Of a stretch of DNA of 20,089 nucleotides, positions 13,403 to 20,089 are shown piece after piece (the first letter of the stretch is position 1; each line of letters starts with the position of its first letter). The stretch is from a virus: the IMG/VR virus record IMGVR_UViG_3300025120_008402, positions 1 through 20,089 of that record. One strand, written 5' to 3'. The position numbers and the translations under genes are program-made. The notes under the pieces were generated by a model. It saw only the letters and a program-made list of their open reading frames with translations, did no database searches and was not told the DNA's origin.

Positions 13403-14443
13403 TTAATTAAGTTCTAGTTCTCGTTCTTGGTAAAATGTTTTAACTTTATTATCTACACCATCTAACCAACCACCATCTATTTCATTATCTGTTGTAGGTA
13501 TGTAGTTCCATAAAGAGTAATTAAACTCTATGTCAGCAGGTAAATTTTCATGTAAAAATGCTTCTGCATATAATTTGTTTAATGATGATTCTTTGTTTGT
13601 TTCATATAACTCCTCTAATTCTTCACCATAAAAACCTGTAAACCAACCTGTATTCTCATTAGTTATTATCCAACGCTTACTACCTGATCTATAACTAAGA
13701 TTAAATCCATTATTTTCTAAAAGAGTCCTAAGAGTATTATATGCTCGGCTCTTAGGTGGTTTTGTTTTATTTTTAGTTGTTAATTTTGCACTTGTATCAA
13801 CAAAAGCCATTAAAAAACTAACCCAATTTATAATCTTATCAAAATTAATAGTTCCGCTATGTTGTCTAAACTCCATAGTTCCATATCTTGTAAGACTTTG
13901 TAAATTCACTTTGTAGTATCTACCTGCTGCATGAGCTAGTCCTGTTTTAGTTTTACTTCTTACATTTTTAATACGACCTTTAACATCAGTAACACTTCTA
14001 CACCATCTGCTGTTTTGTCCACGTCTGCTTCTAGGCATAATCATATCTATTTGGCTTTCATAATCTGCATATCTCTCGTAAACACTTTGTATCTGACCAA
14101 CTGTTAAATCACTTACATCTAAATGCACATGCAAACCACATTGCACATTAACTCTAATGTTATCTAATGTATCTAAAGCTGCTATAACTTGCTCTAGTTG
14201 TTTAGCGCCATCTTCGCCTTTTAATATAGGACTAACTATCTCACCACCCACACCATCTAAACTGGCATCAGTAACTAACTTCCAGTAAGGGGTAGTATTA
14301 TGATGGTAGCCTTCAAAGTAACAATCAATACCAGTTGCATTAATTACGTTTGCTACCTCTTGTGGTCTAACACCTACAAACTCTAATTCAACACCAAAGG
14401 TGCGATCAGTTAATGTAGGGTAGTTGTTGTTTAAGTTATTCAA
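13403..14443 (-). CDS. Putative amidoligase (Amidoligase_2, COOH-NH2 ligase)
   Basis: A 346-residue protein. The start is TTG 14443: a perfect AAGGAG lies exactly 6 nt upstream, and the coding sequence begins directly after it. The N-terminus TFGVELEFVG (15-24) is the first metal/ATP strand of the glutamine-synthetase-like fold. DASLDGVGGEIVSPIL, CGLHVHLD and TMEFRQHSGT follow in the order expected for Amidoligase_2, supplying the acidic and histidine ligands. These enzymes are predicted to use ATP to form amide bonds between carboxyl and amino groups of small molecules, peptides or proteins. It heads an operon with a cyclotransferase and a small protein, under its own promoter. The substrate is unknown. 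Confidence 0.85.
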   Translation of the reverse strand: MNNLNNNYPTLTDRTFGVELEFVGVRPQEVANVINATGIDCYFEGYHHNTTPYWKLVTDASLDGVGGEIVSPILKGEDGAKQLEQVIAALDTLDNIRVNVQCGLHVHLDVSDLTVGQIQSVYERYADYESQIDMIMPRSRRGQNSRWCRSVTDVKGRIKNVRSKTKTGLAHAAGRYYKVNLQSLTRYGTMEFRQHSGTINFDKIINWVSFLMAFVDTSAKLTTKNKTKPPKSRAYNTLRTLLENNGFNLSYRSGSKRWIITNENTGWFTGFYGEELEELYETNKESSLNKLYAEAFLHENLPADIEFNYSLWNYIPTTDNEIDGGWLDGVDNKVKTFYQERELELN

Positions 14444-14464
14444 TGTTTTCTCCTTATAATTATT
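14441..14464 (-). repeat. Leader repeat, copy 2 (RBS and TTG start region)
   Basis: Matches 4299-4322 at 22 of 24 positions. It includes the AAGGAG (14450-14455) and 6-nt spacer that fix the amidoligase start at TTG 14443. Both copies sit directly downstream of a predicted promoter on the minus strand. Confidence 0.7.
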
Positions 14465-14478
14465 TACTTAACCCAATA

Positions 14479-14507
14479 ATTTTAATACTAATGTTTATAA
14501 ATGTAAA
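14479..14507 (-). promoter_or_regulatory. Promoter of the amidoligase operon with inverted repeat
   Basis: On the minus strand, TTTACA (14502-14507) and TAAAAT (14479-14484) are separated by 17 bases, each with five of six consensus bases. The predicted start near 14472 gives a leader of about 30 nt. An inverted repeat, GTTTA...TAAAC (14493-14508, 6-nt loop), covers the -35 box and part of the spacer and could be a repressor site. Confidence 0.6.
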
Positions 14508-14530
14508 CAGTAAAACAGAATTAAATGCAC

Positions 14531-14565
14531 TTTTTGGGCTTTTTTCTTTACTTTTAGGGCTTTTG
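14531..14565 (+). repeat. Two GGGCTTTT boxes 21 bp apart upstream of the small terminase gene
   Basis: GGGCTTTT occurs at 14536-14543 and again at 14557-14564, each within a T-rich context (TTTT-x-GGGCTTTT). The spacing of 21 bp is two helical turns. The pair lies in the 153-bp divergent gap, 32 bp before the small terminase ATG. It may be a packaging-recognition (pac/cos-flanking) or regulatory site; only the repeat is seen. Confidence 0.45.
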
Positions 14566-14596
14566 AAGTGAGAATAACGATAAATAGAGATAAATT

Positions 14597-15154
14597 ATGG
14601 TTAAAAAATCAGAAGCTAAAAAACTAACACCAACCTTATTAGAAGAAATAAGAAACAAGTTCGTGCAAGGTATAGAAGCAAATACAGGTGGTCGGAAGCT
14701 ATTTACTATAGATCAGTTAGCTACAGATTATGGGATACCAAAACCCACTCTTTATAAACATGCAAAAAAAGATGATTGGACTATTAAACAAAAACAGTTC
14801 CAAGACTCTTATTTAATTGAATTAGATGCGCGCAGAAAAAAAGAGTTAGTTCAAGAAAGTATTAATTTTGATAGGACAAGTCTCGCTATAGCAAAAGGTA
14901 TAATGGGACAAATAGGAAAGGTGATTAGCAAAAATGCTGCGCCTGACAAAGATGTGCAACCGCAAACCCTTGTCGCTTTATCCAGTGCTGCTACCAATGC
15001 ACAAAGAGTAGCTAAATTAGCACTAGGTGAAGCTACAGATAACATGGAAGTAAATACAAATGTCCAAGACAGCGACTCATTCAGAAGAGCTTTGGAGCGA
15101 TTGGATAGCATCGCCGAAGATATACGAGAAGAAGACTCTAGCTCTATACACTGA
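14597..15154 (+). CDS. Terminase small subunit (probable)
   Basis: A 185-residue protein at the head of the packaging genes. An N-terminal HTH is visible: LFTIDQLATDYGIPKPTLYKHAKKDDW (about residues 35-61). It is followed by a long helical region with basic stretches (RRKKELV), fit for ring assembly, and an acidic C-terminus (EDIREEDSSS). Small terminases bind the packaging start site and regulate the large subunit's ATPase and nuclease. The call comes from HTH plus helices, size and position directly before the large terminase, whose frame overlaps it by 95 nt. Confidence 0.7.
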   Translation: MVKKSEAKKLTPTLLEEIRNKFVQGIEANTGGRKLFTIDQLATDYGIPKPTLYKHAKKDDWTIKQKQFQDSYLIELDARRKKELVQESINFDRTSLAIAKGIMGQIGKVISKNAAPDKDVQPQTLVALSSAATNAQRVAKLALGEATDNMEVNTNVQDSDSFRRALERLDSIAEDIREEDSSSIH

Positions 15155-16364
15155 TTGGCTTACTACAGCTAGAGCAAAACAGATAACACCATCTGAAAAA
15201 TACCACATATGGTTAATACTTGCTGGTCGTGGTTGGGGGAAAACAAGAACAGGCGCACAAGACATTGCTCTATATGCTTTGCGCAATCCTAATACCATAA
15301 GTGCTGTGATTGCTCCTACCTTTGGAGATTTAAGACGTGTATGTTTTGGTGGTCCTAGTGGTTTATTATCTATAATTCCTGAAGAATGTTATTTTGTTTC
15401 AAGAGGTAGAAAAAGTTACTCAACCAATACTGCAGAAATAAGATTAGCCAATGGCTCAAAAATTATGGGCTTTGCTGCAATAGAGCCTGACAGATTAAGG
15501 GGTCCGCAGTTTCATAGGGCATGGTGTGACGAATTAGCTGCATGGAGATACCCTGAGACATTTGACCAATTAATGTTTGGTCTAAGGCTAGGAGACAACC
15601 CACAATGCATTATTACAACCACCCCTAAACCAACACCTATTATCAGAAGCCTAATTGAAAGAAACGACACTGTAGTTACTACAGGTAGTACGTTTGAAAA
15701 CGAAGCTAATTTAGCTAAAAGCGCACTGGCAATGCTTAAAGAAAAATATGAAGGCACTACATTAGGAAGGCAAGAGCTATATGCAGAAGTTTTAAATATG
15801 TTAGAAGGTGCTTTGTGGAATAATGATCTTATTGAGGAAACGCGTTTACCTGCTGATACTAAAAAAGATTATACGCAAATTATAGTAGCCATAGACCCTG
15901 CAGTCACAAGTGGGGCAGATTCTGATGAAACTGGTATCATGGTAGTTGGAAAAGATGTTCAAAATGAGTATTATGTATTAGAAGATATATCAGGGAAGTA
16001 TTCTCCTGATAAATGGGGTAAGATAGCAATAAAGGCTTTCTATGAATGGGGAGCAGATAGAGTAATTGCAGAAACAAATAATGGTGGTGATTTGGTGGAA
16101 AGATTATTAAGGGCTATAGATATAAATATTCCTTATAAATCAGTAACCGCTACAAGAGGTAAACTTGTAAGAGCAGAACCTATTGCAGCACTATATGAGC
16201 AGAGGCGCGTTCATCATATTGGGTATTTTTCTGAATTGGAGTCTCAAATGACTACATATACAGGAGATAGACCAAAACCAAGTCCTGATAGATTAGATGC
16301 TTTAGTATGGGGTTTAACCGAGCTAAGTAAATCTAAAGGACAAGTAAATTGGAGAATAAGCTAA
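15060..16364 (+). CDS. Terminase large subunit
   Basis: A 434-residue DNA-packaging motor ATPase and headful/cos nuclease. Walker A is AGRGWGKT (55-62), Walker B RAWCDELAAW with Asp157-Glu158, coupling motif IITTTPKP (about 184-191). The RNase-H-like nuclease domain starts at VAIDPAV (Asp279), continues with AETNNGG and ends at SPDRLDALVW, which supply its acidic residues. The style, with LAGRGWGKTRTGA and the short N-terminus, resembles Terminase_6/gene-transfer-agent large terminases. ATG 15060 is the only ATG before Walker A, so the 95-nt overlap with the small subunit is probably real. All catalytic residues are present. Confidence 0.95.
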   Translation: MSKTATHSEELWSDWIASPKIYEKKTLALYTDWLTTARAKQITPSEKYHIWLILAGRGWGKTRTGAQDIALYALRNPNTISAVIAPTFGDLRRVCFGGPSGLLSIIPEECYFVSRGRKSYSTNTAEIRLANGSKIMGFAAIEPDRLRGPQFHRAWCDELAAWRYPETFDQLMFGLRLGDNPQCIITTTPKPTPIIRSLIERNDTVVTTGSTFENEANLAKSALAMLKEKYEGTTLGRQELYAEVLNMLEGALWNNDLIEETRLPADTKKDYTQIIVAIDPAVTSGADSDETGIMVVGKDVQNEYYVLEDISGKYSPDKWGKIAIKAFYEWGADRVIAETNNGGDLVERLLRAIDINIPYKSVTATRGKLVRAEPIAALYEQRRVHHIGYFSELESQMTTYTGDRPKPSPDRLDALVWGLTELSKSKGQVNWRIS

Positions 16365-18058
16365 TGGCAGAAAAAACATTTTTACAAAGACTTTTTAATA
16401 CTAAAAGTGAAGTTAAAAACTCAAATATGATGGGTTATTTTGGTGTAGGTACTACACAAACAAAGAAATATAAATATGCAGATTTAGCTAATGAAGGTTA
16501 TTTAAAAAATGCAATAGTTTATAGATGTGTAAATGAAATAAGTAAAGGCGCTAGTGCAGTACCTTTCATAATAAAAAATGGAGATCAAATTGTTGAACAG
16601 CACCCCCTTATTAATCTACTCAAACGACCTAACCCTTTACAATCTTATTCCGAATTTTTTAATAGCCTTTTCGGTTATGTGCTTCTTAGTGGTAATGCTT
16701 ATGTCCTCAAAATAGGTAGTGATAGTGGCGCGCCTACAGAATTACACCAATTAAGACCTGATAGAATAACTATCAAAGGCGGTGGCAATCCAATACCTGA
16801 TAAATATGAATATATGGTAAATGGTAGAGTGCAAGCTACATACCCAGTAGATCAAGTAGATGGATTTAGTGAAGTAAAACATATTAAATTATGGAATCCA
16901 TTAGATGATTATTATGGTTTAAGTCCTCTAAGCGCTGCTGCTGTAGAAGTAGATCAACACAATATGACTAGTAAACATAATGTAAATTTATTGGATAATG
17001 GTGCAAGACCAAGTGGTGCTGTAATTTTTAAACCACAAGATGATGCAGGCTTTGCAGTAAACCTTTCAGAATCACAGAGACAACAATTATTGACTGATCT
17101 TAATAATAGATTTAGTGGCGCAGGTAATGCAGGTAGACCAATGCTTCTTGAAGGAGATTTTGATTGGAAAGAAATGGGTTTAAGCCCCAAGGATATGGAT
17201 TTTCATCAACTTAAAAATATGGCTGCTACTGATATTGCTTTATGTTTTGGCGTGCCCTCGCAGCTTGTAGGCGTGCCTGATGCACAAACTTATGCCAATG
17301 TAGCTGAAGCAAGACTAGCCCTATATGAAGAAACCATAATACCTCATCTTAAAAAAATGCAATCTGATTTAAATGAGTGGCTTATACCAATGTTTGACGA
17401 TAGATTAACTCTAGAGTTTGATATTGACTCTATACCTGCTTTATCAGAAAGAAGAAAAAGAACTTATGAAAATGTAACAAGCGCTGTAAGAGAAGGAATA
17501 ATGACGCGTAATGAAGCTAGAGAACAATTAGGTCTAGGAACTATAGAAGGTGCAGACGAGTTATACATATCAGCTAACATGTTTCCATTAACTGATGCTG
17601 CTGTTCCTGAAGCTACTAATCCTATTAATGATGATGACTTAGAAGATTATGAAGAAGAAGATGAAAAAAATATTGATAAAGAATTAATAGAAATAATAAA
17701 AGCTATTAGTGATATTGACACTAAACCTACAGATGCAATGGCAACAGAAGCACAAAGGGGTTTAAATTGGCGTAGAGAGTTTAAGAGAGGTGGAACTGAA
17801 ATTGGCGTTGCTAGAGCAAACCAACTAACTAACAAAGAAAACCTTTCTCCTGATACTGTTAAAAGAATGTACAGCTACTTTAGTAGGCATGAAGTAGACA
17901 AACAAGGCAAAGGCTTTAAAAAAGGTACTGAAGGCTACCCAAGTGCAGGTAGAATTGCATGGGCTTTGTGGGGTGGTGATGCAGGTTTTGGTTGGTCAAA
18001 AAAAGTATGGGGTCAAATACAAAACGAAAGAGACAATAAAACTACTTCTGATGGCTGA
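16364..18058 (+). CDS. HK97-type portal protein with a C-terminal extension
   Basis: A 564-residue protein; ATG 16364 overlaps the terminase TAA and GGAG lies 9 nt upstream. Residues from about 30 to 420 are a Phage_portal domain: AIVYRCVNEISKGASAVPF, HPLINLLKRPNP, LSGNAYVLKIG, LWNPLDDYYGLSPLSAAAVE, FGVPSQLVGVPD, and ANVAEARLALYEETIIPHL. It forms the dodecameric DNA gate of the head. An acidic linker (about 423-437) is followed by a 105-residue C-terminal module from about 459: EAQRGLNWRREFKRGGTEIG, LSPDTVKRMYSYFSRHEVDK, GYPSAGRIAWALWGGDAG. That module occurs in phage head proteins in various fusions and is not part of a standard HK97 portal. Confidence 0.93.
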   Translation: MAEKTFLQRLFNTKSEVKNSNMMGYFGVGTTQTKKYKYADLANEGYLKNAIVYRCVNEISKGASAVPFIIKNGDQIVEQHPLINLLKRPNPLQSYSEFFNSLFGYVLLSGNAYVLKIGSDSGAPTELHQLRPDRITIKGGGNPIPDKYEYMVNGRVQATYPVDQVDGFSEVKHIKLWNPLDDYYGLSPLSAAAVEVDQHNMTSKHNVNLLDNGARPSGAVIFKPQDDAGFAVNLSESQRQQLLTDLNNRFSGAGNAGRPMLLEGDFDWKEMGLSPKDMDFHQLKNMAATDIALCFGVPSQLVGVPDAQTYANVAEARLALYEETIIPHLKKMQSDLNEWLIPMFDDRLTLEFDIDSIPALSERRKRTYENVTSAVREGIMTRNEAREQLGLGTIEGADELYISANMFPLTDAAVPEATNPINDDDLEDYEEEDEKNIDKELIEIIKAISDIDTKPTDAMATEAQRGLNWRREFKRGGTEIGVARANQLTNKENLSPDTVKRMYSYFSRHEVDKQGKGFKKGTEGYPSAGRIAWALWGGDAGFGWSKKVWGQIQNERDNKTTSDG

Positions 18059-18875
18059 AATTGAAGTTCCAAATAGTTTCCTAACTTTTAGGCAAGGCAG
18101 GGTTAATGCAAGAAAGGAAGCGAGAAAACAGCTTATAATAAGAAACAATCTTGAAAAAAGATTTTACAAAAGACTAAATACTCTATTTAGAAAATTTTTA
18201 AATGTGCAATTGTATTTGTATAAAGAATTTGGCATATATGATCCTACAATAGCCGCTCGCGCACTCAATGAAGATTTTGTACCTCTTATGTTATCTCACT
18301 ATAGAAGGGTGTTCCAAGCTATGTACAAAAATAATGAAGATAATTATTTTAACAATAAAAAAGAAGAAGCATACGTTTTTGGTAGAAGCGAAGATTTTGA
18401 AACTGTTGTAAATGAATATTTTAATAGTAGACAGCTAATATTAGCAGGTATTAGTAACAGGATGGCAACAAGAATTAGTAATCTTATAGAAGCAGGCAGG
18501 GCTGATGGTTTAACACTTCCGCAGATAGCAAAACAAGTGCAAACTAAATTTTTAGCTATAAGTAGAAGCAGAGCAGCCTTGATAGCAAGAACAGAAACCC
18601 ACAATGCAGCAGGTTATAGCAACCATGCTTATCATTTAACAGCGCAAGCAAACTTGGGCAATAGCATGAAAAAAAGGTGGGTAGCTACAAATGACAAGAG
18701 AACAAGGTCTGCACATTCTTTAGCAAATGGTCAGACTGTAGATATGAATGAAAATTTTGTTGTTGGTGGTACTAACATGGAATTTGCAGGCGATGCAAAA
18801 GGTGGTGTAAAAAACGTAATAAATTGCAGATGCATAATAATATATACAGATGAGGCAGATGTTGTATCTGATTAA
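18051..18875 (+). CDS. Mu F-like / SPP1 gp7-like head morphogenesis protein
   Basis: A 274-residue minor head protein. ATG 18051 is used because it overlaps the portal stop by 8 nt (coupled translation); longer in-frame starts lie inside the portal gene. The N-terminus is helical and basic. The C-terminal signature is complete: ALIARTETHNAAGYSNH, KRWVATNDKRTRSAH, ANGQTVDMNENF, and GGVKNVINCRC, the Phage_Mu_F pattern. Members are ejected or head-internal minor proteins needed for normal head assembly, positioned next to the portal gene as here. No truncation is seen. Confidence 0.93.
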   Translation: MAEIEVPNSFLTFRQGRVNARKEARKQLIIRNNLEKRFYKRLNTLFRKFLNVQLYLYKEFGIYDPTIAARALNEDFVPLMLSHYRRVFQAMYKNNEDNYFNNKKEEAYVFGRSEDFETVVNEYFNSRQLILAGISNRMATRISNLIEAGRADGLTLPQIAKQVQTKFLAISRSRAALIARTETHNAAGYSNHAYHLTAQANLGNSMKKRWVATNDKRTRSAHSLANGQTVDMNENFVVGGTNMEFAGDAKGGVKNVINCRCIIIYTDEADVVSD

Positions 18876-18902
18876 TGTTTACGATACTATATGTAGTTAT
18901 AT

Positions 18903-20089
18903 ATGCCTATTCCAAAACCGAACAACAATGAAGGCAGGCAAGATTTTTTAAATAGATGTATGGGAGATGACACTATGGCGAGTGAATATATTAATTCCGA
19001 GCAACGATTAGCTGTCTGTACTAGCAAGTACGATTTAAACAAAGAAGATTCTATTGACAACAAAGCTGCAGCAGATGCCTTAAAAACTGGAGACATGGTT
19101 TCATGGAATTCTAGTGGTGGTAGAGCAAGAGGAAAAATAACTAAAATTGTAAAAAGTGGAAAATTAGCAGTACCTGATACTGATTTTACTCTAAACGCAA
19201 CAGAAGAAGACCCTGCTGCCCTAATAAGAGTATATCAAGCAGGAGAGCCTTCAGATGTTATAGTTGGTCATAGGTTTTCAACACTTAACAAAATTAAGCA
19301 AGAAATAAGAAAAGATGTATTTGACAATCCCATAGAAGCAAATGCACGTGCTAAAGAGATTGGGTGTGTTGGTTCCCATTCACATGACGAAGATGGTAAT
19401 AAAGTTTATATGCCATGTAAAACACATGAAGAATTTATTGATCTTACAGGCGAAGATGTAAAAGACAATCTATCAGATATGAAATCATTTATTGAAATAA
19501 AATCTAATATAAAAGCCTACTATGATGAAGAAGAAGATAAAAACTATGGAACATTTGAAGGTTATGGTTCTGTATTTGGAAACAAAGATTTAGGTAATGA
19601 TGTTATAGAATCAGGTGCATTTGCAAAATCACTAAAAGGCAAAAAGCCACAAAGTGTAAAACTCTTATATCAACATAAATCAGATATGCCTATTGGTGTA
19701 TTTGACGAAATAAAAGAAGATGAGCATGGTCTTGTTGTAAAAGGCAGGTTAGCTCTTAAAACACAAGCAGGAGCAGAAGCCTACGAATTATTAAAAATGG
19801 GTGCTTTAGATGGTCTTTCAATAGGCTTTAAAGTAAACCCTGACAAAGTTTCATATGATAGGCGTGCAAATAAACGTATTATCAAAGAAGTAGACTTAAT
19901 GGAAGTTAGTCTTGTTACTTTCCCAATGAATCCACAAGCACTTGTGCGTTCAGTGAAGGGTCAAGAGATTTCTATAAGAGAATGGGAAAAGGGGATGCGT
20001 GATGCATTCAATCTCTCTCGTTCAGAAGCAAAGATGGCAGCAAAAGCTGTCACAGATGTATTTGTTCAACGAGAGGTTGATACGAGTGC
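18903..20089 (+). CDS. Multidomain prohead protease (partial, runs off the right edge)
   Basis: An open frame of at least 395 codons from ATG 18903 with no stop before the window ends. (a) Residues 1-45: MPIPKPNNNEGRQDFLNRC...EQRLAVC, a short motif recurrent in phage head proteins. (b) About 60-118: TGDMVSWNSSGGRARGKITK and DPAALIRVYQ, an HVA1/DUF2945 TUDOR-like domain. (c) About 120-185: VGHRFSTLNKI, then EIGCVGSHSHDEDG and YMPCKTHEEF, a Cys/His-rich segment that might bind metal. (d) About 205-345: a Peptidase S78/U35 serine protease, YGTFEGYGSVFGN, YQHKSDMPIG (His258) and DGLSIGF (Ser306). The protease matures the head by cleaving scaffold or capsid. Parts (a)-(c) extend it well beyond a typical 200-residue protease; their role, perhaps scaffold-like, is inferred. 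Confidence 0.9.
   Translation, partial: MPIPKPNNNEGRQDFLNRCMGDDTMASEYINSEQRLAVCTSKYDLNKEDSIDNKAAADALKTGDMVSWNSSGGRARGKITKIVKSGKLAVPDTDFTLNATEEDPAALIRVYQAGEPSDVIVGHRFSTLNKIKQEIRKDVFDNPIEANARAKEIGCVGSHSHDEDGNKVYMPCKTHEEFIDLTGEDVKDNLSDMKSFIEIKSNIKAYYDEEEDKNYGTFEGYGSVFGNKDLGNDVIESGAFAKSLKGKKPQSVKLLYQHKSDMPIGVFDEIKEDEHGLVVKGRLALKTQAGAEAYELLKMGALDGLSIGFKVNPDKVSYDRRANKRIIKEVDLMEVSLVTFPMNPQALVRSVKGQEISIREWEKGMRDAFNLSRSEAKMAAKAVTDVFVQREVDTS

Noticed and set aside
16349-16363. Portal start at the in-frame TTG 16349
   Set aside because: ATG 16364 overlaps the terminase stop and is preceded by GGAG at usable spacing; the TTG would place the ribosome binding site inside the coding region.

Overview
The window is a low-GC stretch of a tailed, HK97-type (siphovirus-like) phage genome. 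It has short, tightly packed genes with 1-25 nt start/stop overlaps and almost no intergenic space. No ribosomal RNA, confident tRNA, integrase, insertion sequence or CRISPR array is visible. The large terminase resembles the gene-transfer-agent/alphaproteobacterial type, and several accessory domains recall marine podo-/siphoviruses. An aquatic, probably alphaproteobacterial host is my inference; nothing in the window proves it.

Layout. (1) 1-1309, plus strand: the end of a late region, with a gene tail, a staphylococcal-type nuclease, a GH24 endolysin and two small unknown genes. (2) 1391-6759, minus strand: a long early operon. It opens with a recombination cassette (PD-(D/E)XK nuclease, Rad52-like annealing protein candidate, winged-helix protein, SSB-like protein, HNH nuclease) and continues into about a dozen small proteins, including a ribbon-helix-helix and an XRE regulator. 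An internal promoter lies at 4347-4374. (3) 6760-6845: a divergent control region with a candidate leaderless promoter for a Cro-like regulator. (4) 6846-12652, plus strand: Cro-like protein, HTH replication protein, T7-gp4/Twinkle-like primase-helicase, a class I methyltransferase, a PAPS-reductase-like PP-loop enzyme, a small unknown, a ParB/Srx-fold protein and an N6-adenine-type DNA methyltransferase. The last five form a tightly coupled, possibly DNA-modifying module. (5) 12687-14443, minus strand: a self-contained operon with its own promoter, encoding an Amidoligase_2 enzyme, a gamma-glutamylcyclotransferase-like protein and a small partner. (6) 14597 to the end, plus strand: packaging and head genes (small and large terminase, portal, Mu-F-like head protein, prohead protease running off the window).

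How it works together. Regions 2-4 look like a lytic early programme: recombination and end processing, replication by a fused primase-helicase, then nucleic-acid modification. Region 6 and the start of the window are the late block, so the map probably circularises or permutes through the structural genes. The most unusual parts are the PP-loop/ParB/methyltransferase block, the amidoligase-cyclotransferase pair, two neighbouring early proteins that both end in an SSB-like acidic tail, and head proteins (portal and protease) carrying extra domains.
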